This document shows positions 12,739-22,620 of a DNA stretch of 64,000 bases, piece by piece; position 1 is the stretch's first letter, and each line of letters starts with the position of its first letter. The stretch is from Vanilla planifolia. Lineage: Eukaryota; Streptophyta; Magnoliopsida; Asparagales; Orchidaceae. Both the position numbers and the translations under genes were made by a program. Location: positions 28,324,670-28,388,669 of the forward strand of contig CM043872.1 of the NCBI GenBank assembly GCA_023846275.1, written 5' to 3'. The notes under the pieces are model-generated. The model was given only the letters and a program-made list of their open reading frames with translations. It was not told where the DNA came from and did no database searches.

Positions 12739-14641
12739 AAAAAATAAAACAAAGGGATTCGGTATTGAAAGGAAAGATGTAACGTTGAAACGGAGGAAAT
12801 TTATATCACTCGCATGAGGAATCTGTTAAATAGAAAAAACTTGCATCAAAAGTGCGCGTATTGCCTTATCAGGAGGAAGACGAAGGATGGTTTCATAGAA
12901 TTGCGTGTGACGGAAATACCCTTATATTTTCTATGAAATACGATTTTATAAAACATTATAAATATCATTTTCAACTTGGAAAAAAAAAATTGACGAACGC
13001 GTATTAATTAGTAATAGACACATTATATATACAATTCCATTGTATCATCTCTTCGGTGAAAATGGACGGTCCAGATGCAATTTCAAATTTTAATTATTAT
13101 AAATAAAATAAAATTATCGTAATTATTTGTAACGATTGACGAAGAACGTATCAATTTTTTTTATTCTTATTAGCCACACTTCTTATCCTTGCTGTTGATA
13201 TTTTCAACTATAAAACTTCGCAGTAAATATTCTTGAAATCTTTTTATTTTATTATTTTTCAAGTTGCATTTGTCCCAAAATTAATGAATTTGAATTTACC
13301 AAAATTTAGTTTAAATGTAATATCGAAACCAAATTGCATTCTGATTGTTTGCAGCAACTCTCGCATTGATCTTCAAAGAAAATTTTATCTTACTTCTTGA
13401 CAAATGCAATGATTTTTTTATTAATTTATTTTATGAAAAGATTATTGTCTTCAATGTAAACTACTCAATGACGAATAGTTTAATTTTTTATTTTCTCATC
13501 AGTAATTTCTTTATCACAAAAACAATCATTGGATGATAACATTTCAAATCATACATAATTTGAGCTAAGTGGAGCATCTCAATCGATTGCAATGCATAGA
13601 TTTTATGCTTTATGGCACAATGAACCGATCATATAATACAAAGATGATATTTCTAATATACATATCATTTCATTAATAGCATCTATGTTAGGGGAAGTGC
13701 ATGAATGACTATTATTGCATGTAAGAAGAATAAATTATGCTAAAAAATGCCATTGCATCTTAGGGTCCCACTTCAACAATCATGAAATTAAGTATAAAAT
13801 CAAAGCTTATATTAAATAACATATATGCTAAAACATATAAACTTAAGTGGAGACTTAATGATAAAATAAAAACACATAATTACCAACCGCAACATAACTA
13901 TTATAATAAGATTAAAAATTTTTCAAGTCAACAAAAAATATCATATTTACCTAAGTTCGATATTCATACAAAATAGTATAAGCCAAACACGAAACATACC
14001 AAAATGAAGATATAATTAAATTATACTCCATATAAAACATCTACTTATTCTCACACGATTGAGAAATGATCTCCTCATAATGTATTGTTCTTGATTTTCA
14101 TGATACTATACATGCATAATTTGTGATATAGCATTATTGAGATAATAATCATATTAAATAAAATCAAATATAATAATAAATATAAAAAATATTAATATAA
14201 TATATTAATTCAAAAATCATAACCCTAAAATATAAGCTATTAACCATAATATGTCAAATAAAACTAGATGATAGCAAAGACATTATATAAAACCATAAGC
14301 ATAGTTTTAATGTAATTTCAATTTTTTTAATATTTAATTTAGGTCCTTAATAATTATCCTTTAAATTCAATTATAAATATCAAAATGATTTAGCTAGCAT
14401 TCAACAAATATATTGAGGGAACTTTACTCAACCACCTTACACAAAAATACTAGCGACATTGAATATATGCATATGAGATAACTTTGTCCCGAGATTAATG
14501 TTGCAAAGGAGTTATGTTTTGTTTATTCTATGCACTTTAAGAAATATGTCCAAATATGTTGTAACTAATGTTTAAATATTTTTATACTTAAAATATATTC
14601 TATGTCATTTTTATATCATAACAAATGAAAGTTATGAAAGG
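12739..14641. other. SAUR upstream region and gene-free AT-rich DNA
   Basis: The first few hundred bases should contain the SAUR promoter. The rest is AT-rich, with short Asn/Ile/Lys-rich chance frames and no recognisable domain. Confidence 0.5.
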
Positions 14642-14981
14642 GACCTGGTTCATAGACAGACTGCAGCTTCAGCAGTTAAGCACTTGGCATTGGGGGTTGC
14701 TGGGTTAGGTTGTAAGGATGCTTTGGTTCATCTGCTAAACTATGTCTGGCCTAACATATTTAAGTCTTCTCCCCATGTCATAAATACAGTAATGGAGGTC
14801 ATTAAGGGGATGAGAGTCGCCTTGGGAGCAGCTGTCATCCTGAACTACTGACTTCAAGGCTTGTTCCATCCCACGAGGATGGTTCGTGAGATGACAGGAT
14901 GCACTCGTTGCTGCTTACCCTTCATTAGATGATGATGAGAATAACATCTACAGCGGTCCTGAATTAATGTTGTTTGTTTGA
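14642..14981 (+). pseudogene. Truncated pseudogene of splicing factor SF3B1 (C-terminal HEAT repeats)
   Basis: Translation from 14642 gives residues such as DLVHRQTAASAVKH, LVHLLNYVWPNIF, SSPHVIN and GMRVALGAA, followed by LQGLFHP. This is the C-terminal end of plant SF3B1 (SF3b155), the HEAT-repeat core protein of the U2 snRNP SF3b complex that helps recognise the branch point. The copy is dead. A premature TGA at 14849-14851 replaces an expected Cys codon. After the Val-Arg-Glu at 14882-14890 roughly a dozen codons are missing and the frame shifts. The frame of the last residues (DALVAAYP ... ELMLFV, stop at 14979-14981) is out of phase with the first part. Nothing of the large N-terminal portion is present. 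Family sequence was recalled, not searched. Whether it arose by retrotransposition or by DNA capture is not clear. Confidence 0.88.
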
Positions 14982-15125
14982 TGTTTTGATGTTGCTGAAG
15001 AGTGTGCTTACATTTTGATGAACGTCTTCTGTTTTTATCTGAACCATTGCGGTTTGTGAATATTAGTTACTATACTATCTATTACCTCTTTCTCTTTGAA
15101 AGCTTTATATTGATCATAATAAAAG
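14982..15125 (+). other. Former 3' UTR of the SF3B1 fragment with poly(A) signal
   Basis: The sequence after the terminal stop stays less AT-rich than its surroundings for about 140 bp and reaches an AATAAA at 15118-15123, as expected for a 3' UTR carried along with the coding fragment. No clear poly(A) tail follows at once, which argues weakly against a simple processed copy. Confidence 0.45.
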
Positions 15126-17046
15126 GTTACACTTTAAATGGTTTTTTTTTTTCAAGTTAAGCAGCAAAAATGGACAAGGGGTAAATTTTGGAAATCGTTC
15201 ATGAAATTCATCTAGAATATACAAATCAGCAACCATAATAGGGAACCTCTGTTCTTATTTTATGCTGGGTCTGTTCACTGGTTAAAAAATGTGTTTTATT
15301 TCTTGAACTTGGTCTTATGCACCGCCCTTTCCCTTTCTCCTCTCAACATCTCGTTGTATCAATACAATCCTAACGAGTAGAGTCAAATATGTGTTGTCAT
15401 GTGCCCCAATTGCATTACAAAGCTAGTCAATATCAAATTCTTATGATTTTCTATATCAATAATTAGCTTATTAATTCCATTACTTAAACTAGACGAACAA
15501 ATAATTCTTCTTGAGATTACTCTTCTTTTATATCTCCTTGATTCCTATTGACTTTACCATCATAGTAACGTTTGGATTGACTATTTCTATAGTTTTAGGC
15601 ATCTGACCTTGATAGATAATGTCATTGTTTGTTTCTAAAATTCTGTGCTCTTTTCGAATGCAGGTTTAGGTCTACTCTCCAACATTTCTTACTATTATGC
15701 ATAAGATCAACTTCAACACAAGTTTTAGACAAAAGCATATAAGAGCAAAAAAATAAATAAATAAATTTAAAATATTTTTTGGGTTAATTAGTAAATTATA
15801 TTAACAAGTTATTTATGAGAGTTGAAATATTTTCAAAAGATTTTTACTCTACTCTAGACACTAAGCACCACTTATTTACAATTCATCTAGTTATTTTTTT
15901 TATTTCTCTTGCTCATCCAATTATTTTTTTTAGTTAAAGAGTTATTTCAGTAATTTTATTTGCATAAAATTTGTATCTTAAATACATTTAATCTCTCATT
16001 GGGATGAACAAAAATGATATATGATTTATATTGAATTTTAAAAAATCTTTCAAGATTTTAGTTTTATTGTATGTAATGCATAGAAAATCCTCGAGATGTA
16101 AGTAGCCTTCTGCTTCTCTCTAGGAGACTCTCCTTACACCTACTACTCTCTCTGTGTTCTCACTATAATCATAGGTTGTCCCTCTCCCTTTCTTTTATCA
16201 GATGATTTTCTCTCACTCCATCCATATGTTACTCTCTCTCCTCTTTACACTTGTTGATGAGCACCCATCTCTCTCTCTTCATGAGAATTCCCCTTTCTTT
16301 CTCTATGCCGAGTAGATGTCACCTCCTCTCTTTGTCTAAGCACCTCGCCATCTCTGTCTATAATTGATTTCATCCCTACTCTCTCCACTCTCTACTAATA
16401 GCCATCCTCTCTTTTTAGCTAAACACCTCTCATTCTACCTCTACATCTAATAATTTTCACCTTTCTCAAAAACATTCGACATCATAAAAAACTCCTTTAG
16501 CTTTACCTACCTTTATACAACCATCATAGATTGTCAACATGTCACAAATTCATGAAAAAAAAAGTAAAATGCCTCTTTACAACTCAAGATTTGTCACTAG
16601 CATACTTTCTTGTTCATAATGATGATGTCCTCTATGGAATTGTTCAATGAGAGGAAGTCACCCGTGCTCCCTACCCATTATGGCTAATCACACATCATGC
16701 AGTGACTGCATACATAAGTAATTAAGTGCCTCCTTGGAGGTCTCTAAAATAATGCAAGCAATGGTTGAGCAATGCCCATAGAATAATGTGTTACAGCCCA
16801 CTAATTAACCCTGTAGTTGTCATTGAAGATGCAAAGGTCAGTCGAAAATGTTGAGAGAATCAACTATGTCTGCTTCAGAAATATTCACTATCATGATTCA
16901 TTATTCTCCAACTCAATAATGGCAAGAACATATGAAAAAAGATTACTTTTTTTTTTCATAAATGCACTGTACCAAAGTCTCCATAAAGAAGAAATATTAT
17001 GTCAATATTTAACATTGGAGCATCAAACATTAGCTCACAAACACAC
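15126..17046. other. Gene-free DNA including a pyrimidine-rich stretch
   Basis: No gene recognised. Roughly 16100-16470 is conspicuously rich in CT dinucleotides on the plus strand (many CTCTCTC and TCTCT runs separated by short mixed spacers), with no regular period. Around 16.6-17.05 kb the composition is more balanced, but no protein family is evident. Confidence 0.5.
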
Positions 17047-17107
17047 ATCCATTGATATCATACCAGTTCCACAAATCCATTGATATCATACCAGTTCCAC
17101 AAATCCA
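17047..17107. repeat. 28-bp tandem repeat at the LINE 5' junction
   Basis: Two perfect head-to-tail copies of a 28-bp unit (17047-17074 and 17075-17102, starting ATCCATTGATATCATACCAG) are followed by five bases of a third copy. The repeat sits exactly where recognisable LINE coding sequence begins, so it marks the 5' end of the truncated element. Confidence 0.9.
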
Positions 17108-17820
17108 ACTATTTCTGGGATATTACTGGGAGTGATATTACACGCGCGGTGTTGGCATTCTTTGATGCTAAAAGAATGCCAAAGGAATGGAAGGAGACAT
17201 TGGTGGTACTGATTCCCAAAAAGAAAGGCGCTTGTATGCCGACACAATTTCGTCCCATCAGCCTTTGCAATACAATTTACAAGGTAGTGGCGCGGATCTT
17301 GGTAGAGCGGCTTAAGCCCCTAATGCCACGCCTTATATCACGGGAGCAGGGTGCTTTTATCCCTGGTCGCTGCATCTCAGACAACATTTTTATTGCGCAA
17401 GAAATGGAGACTCGTATGCATTCTTGCTCATCCAAATCTGGTCTCATGGCAGTCAAGCTTGACATGATGCAAGCGTATGATAACATTCGGTGGGATTTCT
17501 TGTTCGAGATGCTGAGGACCCTTGGGTTTCCCAGGCTTTGGTGTGACTGGATCTCGGCCTGTATCACCTCCCCCAATTTTGGTGTGCTTGTCAACGGCGT
17601 CCGCCTGCCATGGGTGCAGGCTCACCACGGTTTGAGGCAGGGTTGCCCTCTGTCACCGTATTTATACGTTATTGCGTCGGAATACCTTTCGGCACTTATG
17701 CATGAGTATGAGTCCAAACAGTTTTTGGGATTCAGACCTGGGCAGCATGCACCACTGGTGTCGCACTTGTTGTATGCGGATGATGTCATTATTTATGCCA
17801 ATGCGACGTACACGGCTGTG
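17080..17820 (+). pseudogene. LINE ORF2 part 1: reverse transcriptase fingers and palm
   Basis: Open frame covering reverse-transcriptase motifs in the usual order. FRPISLCNTIYK and then GAFIPGRCISDNI come first, followed by motif A with catalytic Asp in KLDMMQAYDNIRWDFL, motif B in GLRQGCPLSPYLY, and the catalytic YADD in HLLYADDVII. It lacks the upstream endonuclease and the first part of the RT domain. The frame is cut straight after the YADD region, where a TGA belonging to the inserted element follows at 17821-17823. Without the insertion the frame would run on directly into the part starting at 19654. All catalytic RT residues are intact, but the protein cannot be made as one piece. Confidence 0.93.
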
Positions 17821-19648
17821 TGAAGTGATTTGTGCTAAAGAAATCCCACAAGAGGGGGGGTGAATTGTGTATTTAAAAATCTTATAACTTTAGAAATTAA
17901 AACTTAAAAGACTTTAAGCAACAGTGAAGAACATTGAACACACAAATTTTCAAGTGGTTCGACTCAAAACCGAGTCTACGTCCACCCCCAACCGGTGTTG
18001 GGAAAAATCCACTAAATGCACCGATTACAAGTGAGGTTTTTCCTACGGTTCACCTCGAACCTACTTGGGATTTTTACTACGGCTAATCCCAAACCTACTT
18101 GAGTTTTTTCCGGGCTCAACTCAAACCCGGGGCTTTAGCACTACTGCCGGGACGCCCTTGCCCCAAAACGAAAAATACAAAAATTGGCAAATAACTCGAG
18201 AAATAGGAGAAAAGAGGAGGCACACACAATCGAGAAATTAGAGGGATAGAAATTGAGAAATAATTGAAAAACCTCTAATTCCAATAGCCTTCTTGCCGCT
18301 TTGCTTTTTCGAGCTTGGATCCACCGTTTTTGCTTGAGTGCTCGAATTTTGAGATCTGAAATCTTTGGAAAATTTAGCAAAGGTTAAACTGAAAAATACA
18401 TAAATTTTACATATTTATAGAGCTCAAATTTGAGCTCTAAAAACACCCCCAACGGCTCCAAAAATTAATTAGCCGTTTGGGCAACGGACGGAAAGCAGCC
18501 ACCGTCCGATCCAGGCCCAAAAACGGACGGCGCAGATTTATTTACGCATTTTACCGTTCGGGCTTAATCCAGACCGTTGGATCCAGGCGGACTTGATCTG
18601 AGCCATTGGATTCCGCGCGCTGAACGAACGGCACTGATTAATCTCGCGAAACAGCCGTTCGAATTTTCTCTCGCCCGTTGGATCTGGGCGGGCTTGATCT
18701 GCGCCATTGGATCCCGCGGAAGTTATAAGGTGGGATTTTTAGTCCCACACTGCAGAATGGGATTCGGCGCAGCGCTTTATAAGGAATTTGCGCCAAGTAA
18801 CTTCCGAGCCACTTTGGGGCCGGCTCCCCCCTTCCTTGACCGGGATTTCACCACCCGGTTCGGGTTGACTTAGCCAAGCATCTGTTCATTGACTGTTGAC
18901 CGCGCTGCAGTTTATCCTAAGCCCGAGCTCCTTTGGGCGGGCTTGGCTTAAGCCAGGCACTGTTGGTTTGACCGTTGACCAGCGCTAGCAGAGCTCCTCT
19001 CGGCGGGCTTTGGCCTAGCCTTTTCGGGTCAACCAAATTTTTATTTTTAAATTAAATTTTTAATTTCTAAAAAAAAACCTGGACGGGCTGTTTTCGCGCC
19101 GGGTCGACCCGCCCAATGCTACAGTGCATTTTCCCGAGACTTCGGCTGTTTTAGGGTATTTTTGACGAATTTTTTAGCCAAAGATTTGAATATAAGTGTA
19201 TAAAAATAATTTTGTATTCTTATAGTATTATAAGTTAATTAAGTGGCTATGAAAAGAAATTCGTAGAAAACGATTCTAAAATAATATTAAAAAATCAAAT
19301 ACCCATGTCTATACATTTTGTCAAATATGCTTGGCCCAAAAATCAAAATTCAGTATTAAATAATTTTATAATATTTTTAAATGTTAATACTACTAGTGTG
19401 CCTCATAATCTCAAAGTTTGGACATATCAAATTCAAGAAAAATAAAAAGAAATTTAATTATAAAAAATCTTGCGTATGTCTCAAAATTCCTTGAAGTATG
19501 CCATGACCTCAAGGCCCTTAGAGACCATTATTTTAGACATCTAAAATACATGGCTTGATTTAATTAATTAGTAACAATTTTACTTAAAATCAAGCCCAAA
19601 TAAAATATACACATTTATTCTTGACTCATCAAACACAAAGGTGTAACA
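17821..19648. mobile_element. 1,828-bp TG...CA element (solo LTR-like) inserted in the LINE
   Basis: The insert begins TGAAGTG and ends TGTAACA, and is flanked by perfect 5-bp direct repeats CTGTG at 17816-17820 and 19649-19653. TG...CA ends with a 5-bp target duplication are the signature of an LTR retrotransposon or a solo LTR inserted by an integrase. Taking out the insert plus one CTGTG restores the LINE reading frame exactly. Near its left end it carries a CACAAGAGGGGGGGTGAATTG block of a type I recall as common in plant repeats. The interior has GC-rich repeated blocks and a TATTTATAG TATA-like site near 18409, but no gag-pol protein. A solo LTR of a large element is most likely; a short non-autonomous LTR-type element is the alternative. 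Orientation is not settled. Confidence 0.85.
18574..18718. repeat. 44-bp direct repeat inside the inserted element
   Basis: The block CCGTTGGATCCAGGCGGACT at 18574 and its near copy at 18675 share about 44 bp (to 18617 and 18718) with few mismatches, at a spacing of 101 bp. A second, looser pair follows at about 18870-19020, where a TTGACCG...GAGCTCCT..GGCGGGCTT...GGC pattern occurs twice. Such internal repeats are common in LTR U3 regions and may carry enhancer functions, which is inference. Confidence 0.75.
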
Positions 19649-19653
19649 CTGTG

Positions 19654-21717
19654 CGCTCAATTCGCAGAGTAATAAAAATTTTCAGCAAAGCAGCAGGCTT
19701 GCAGACGAACCTTGCTAAATCTAGTGTCCACTTTAGCAGAAAAAGCAGCAGGATTAAGAGGAGAAAGGTTGCCAAAAAGCTTGGTATGGTGCGCGGGGAT
19801 TCCTTAACTTATCTTGGGTTACCAATAGCAGCAAAGAGGCTCAAGAGGGCTGATCTAAACTTCCTAATCCAGAAAATGGAGGCATGCATAGCAAGCTGGA
19901 GAATCCGTCCCCTGTCTTTGGCTGGCAGAGTAACACTTGCAACTTCTGTGCTCAACGCCATTCCCACGTACGTCCTCAGTCACTGCACTGTGCCGGCGGG
20001 TGTCATCGACGAGATAGAGAGACGCGTGAGGAGTTTCCTGTGGAATGGAGCAAGCAACTCTCATTCGATCCACTATGCGCCATGGAGCTGCATTACTCTT
20101 CCAAGGAACGCAGGCGGCTTGGGGCTGAGGGATTTTCGGGTGTGGCAGCGTGTTTTGATGATGAAACAGTGCAAGAGGCTGCTGTGTCGTGAGGATAGCC
20201 CGTGGGTGGACATCCTCAGGAGGAAGTACGGGGGCAACTTGGCGACCTCAAGGATTCCGTGGAACATTTCCCATTCTGGCAAGCTGCTGTTAGAGGCGAT
20301 GCCGACGGCTGTGTCGGCGTTCGTCTGGAGAATAGGTGACGGCAAGGAGGCAAGATTTGAGGAAGATAACTGGCTTGGCTTCCTCCCGATCTGTAGGTGG
20401 CCGACGATGATCAATATGGCGACGGACTGGCCGGCGAGGGTGGCGGACTGTATCAATGAGGATGGCGAGTGGGATGTTCACAGAATTCGGGCTTGGGCAA
20501 GTGCTCTACTCCTTGACAGAATCCTTCACTTGCCCAGGGCGAGATCCTCTGCTCGCGACATGTTGGTCCAGGTGCACACGGAGGCGGAGAAAGTGGATAA
20601 CGGAAGAATCTACTGGGACCTGAAGTGCAGAGAGGGGGACGGCCTTCCCATGGCGGGCTGGCGGGGAGCGGAACAGCTCAGGGGTTTATGGAAGATCAAA
20701 ACTTTGCCGAGGGTTCGCCTATTCCTTTGGAGGCTGGCGAAAGATTTTCTCCCCACGGCGATGTGGCTGTCGCGGAGGGGTTTGGCGGAGAACCGTGACT
20801 GTGCTTGGGGCTGTGAAGCAGAGGAGACAGTGCAACATTTATTTTGGAATTGTCCACAGGCACAGGCAATTTGGCAGGACCACGCGGCTTCCGATGCCGT
20901 TAATTCTGTATTGCTGGCGAGGGTGGTCAACGACGTGGGGGTCAACGAAGGCAGCTGTGAATTCATCCGGCAATTTATGAGGTTCGTTGGTTCGCCAACG
21001 GCTAGGTACGGGAGCGGCGCTGAGCATGCTGCTTTTTTGGCGACGTCGTTATACTACATATGGGGGAGGAGGAACGCGAAGAAACATAATGCCCCACTTG
21101 ATAACATTGCGATGCTATTACACAATGTGAAGTTGGAGATCATTGCTGCAGCTGAACAACGCAACCTACATTCATTCAAGTCCTGCGGGAACCCATACAG
21201 TTCACCTGAACTGCCTGTAACCCATAGATGGGTTCCCCCTCCCACTGGGTGGATTAAAGTGAACTGTGACACTGCTTGTGGCCTGGATTCTGCAGGTATT
21301 GGTGTGGTAGTGAGAGACCATATGGGGAGGCCGATCCTGGTGATGGGGAAGAAGTTTGTTTCTCAGGCAAGTGAGGCGATGGAGATCCAGGCAGTATTTG
21401 AGGCCTTCCAGCTAGTGCGGAAGTCCCTGTCGCAGTTTCGTGCTATTGAGATGCAGACGGATTTCATGACGGCGGTACTGACGATCCGAAAGCTTATAGC
21501 CAACGCACCTGTGGATGGTCCTATTGCTGAGATTATTCGTTGTGCTAACGGAATGGACGCACTTACTATAACACATGTATACAGGGAAGGTAATCAGCCG
21601 ACTGACTGGGTGGCTCGTGCTGCTTGCCGAGAAGACTTTATTTGGAATAGTGAGATCGCATATCCTAAGCCACTCACCAAGTTGTTGCTACTAGATTATT
21701 TGTTTGATCCTCCGTGA
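19654..21717 (+). pseudogene. LINE ORF2 part 2: RT thumb, zf-RVT and RNase H domains
   Basis: Continuation of the LINE ORF2 in the frame set by 17080-17820. It begins with the post-YADD RT region (KIFSKAAGLQTNLAKSSVHF, SLTYLGLPIA, RPLSLAGRVTLATSVLNAIP). The zf-RVT zinc-binding domain follows at about 20710-20880 (LFLWRLAKDFLPT, then Cys/His residues in CAWGCEAEETVQHLFWNC). A plant-type RNase H domain lies at about 21250-21640, with its acidic residues in VNCDTACG, SEAMEIQAV and MQTDFMTA, and the late HVYREGNQPTDWVARAA motif. The stop is TGA at 21715-21717. The frame is open back to 19621, but those first codons belong to the inserted element, so no proper start exists. Confidence 0.93.
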
Positions 21718-21769
21718 GGATAGCACCTACTATTGTAATTTTGCTGGACTTGTGCCCCTTTTGAACATC

Positions 21770-21793
21770 AAAAAAAAAAAAAAAAAAAAAAAA
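21770..21793 (+). repeat. LINE 3' poly(A) tail
   Basis: An uninterrupted run of 24 A residues follows the short LINE 3' UTR. It marks the 3' end produced by target-primed reverse transcription and confirms that the element is on the plus strand. Confidence 0.95.
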
Positions 21794-21839
21794 TGTGGTT
21801 GAAAATTACTTGAAAAGATGCTCAAAATTAAACTTTTTA

Positions 21840-22160
21840 TTAATTTCGTCACCTGCCGCCGTTATTGCCGCTGTCAACCCGAGCCAACCCGCGCACCCGC
21901 GTGTTATTGCCGCCGTTATTGCTCCCTACCCGAGCCAACCCGCGCACCCACGTGACCGAATGACTCGGGAACACTGTTTGACCCGCTTGACCACGACGAC
22001 CTGATCAACCAACTCAGACCGCGTTGGCTCACGCAACCCGCTAGTCCTCGACCAGCTAGTCCTCGCCAACCCGCACCTACCCGAAACCCGGACTAGACCC
22101 GCCGCACAGATGGGCCCAATCGTTTCGCTGCCCGCCATTTTACAGTCCACCATTCCTGTT
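21840..22160. repeat. GC-rich patch with a direct repeat of roughly 55-65 bp
   Basis: Directly after the LINE comes a patch of about 300 bp rich in CCCG and CGAGCC, unlike the AT-rich flanks. The blocks GCCGCCGTTATTGC and ACCCGAGCCAACCCGCGCACCC each occur twice (near 21857-21900 and 21910-21951). Short CTAGTCCTCG repeats follow at about 22040-22060. No protein is supported in either strand. Confidence 0.65.
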
Positions 22161-22364
22161 GCTCAAAACAAACAATCGATTTAGGAACTGCTTAATTAAT
22201 TTTAGAACTTTTTAAGTTAATTTTTGTTCAGAATACTTTTTTTATACTTTATGTTAAATTTTTTAATTCTAAAATAACTTTTAAAATTCCAAAATATGTT
22301 ATTTGATATTTTTTAAATATCCTTTTGTATTTTTAAGTTAGCTAATTATTATTATACCATTGAA

Positions 22365-22620
22365 GTATTTATAAATAGAGATGCTTATCATGCTGTAACG
22401 ATAAAATGATAGAATAAAAATTTATCTTATTTATGTTTTCATTTTTGTAAACAAAATGTGTGCCTCACCTTAATTGGAGAGATTCTAACTTCTCTTATGA
22501 AATACAAAGATTAAAGATGAAAAATCTTTTACCGAGAGAGCTGACAACTAAATCCCTTGTGAAAGACAAGGATTGGAAATGAGAGACATTCCACCGAGAG
22601 AGCTGATAATTAAACAAATT
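22365..22620 (+). promoter_or_regulatory. LTR-like promoter/poly(A) relic with a paired repeat
   Basis: A TATTTATAAATAGAG TATA-box-like site at 22366-22380 is followed within about 35 bp by an AATAAAA at about 22413-22419. Two copies of ACCGAGAGAGCTGA come next, at 22531 and 22593. A TATA box with a close downstream poly(A) signal is the arrangement of LTR U3-R regions. I could not define TG...CA ends, a target duplication or a primer-binding site, so this is only a possible LTR remnant. Confidence 0.3.

Larger units (their letters stand above)
17047..21793 (+). mobile_element. 5'-truncated LINE (L1-type non-LTR retrotransposon) with nested insertion
   Basis: The element contains the middle and C-terminal part of an L1-type ORF2 and ends in a 24-base poly(A) tail at 21770-21793, about 50 bp after the ORF stop. 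The endonuclease domain and the start of the reverse transcriptase are missing, so this is a typical 5'-truncated, non-autonomous copy. The exact 5' boundary is uncertain by about 60 bp because of the 28-bp tandem repeat there. I could not find a matching target-site duplication on the two sides. The coding part is otherwise open over more than 900 codons apart from one later insertion (17821-19648), so the copy is fairly young. Its GC content stands out from the flanks. Confidence 0.93.

Noticed and set aside
12405-12747. Plus-strand frames overlapping the SAUR gene
   Set aside because: They are shadows created by GC-rich codons. The minus-strand frame carries the SAUR motifs.
17277-17628. 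Minus-strand frames over the LINE reverse transcriptase
   Set aside because: Shadows of the plus-strand coding frame, which carries all the RT motifs.
18141-18380. Minus-strand 79-codon frame inside the inserted element
   Set aside because: No similarity to retroelement proteins and no conserved motif. Best seen as a chance frame in an LTR.
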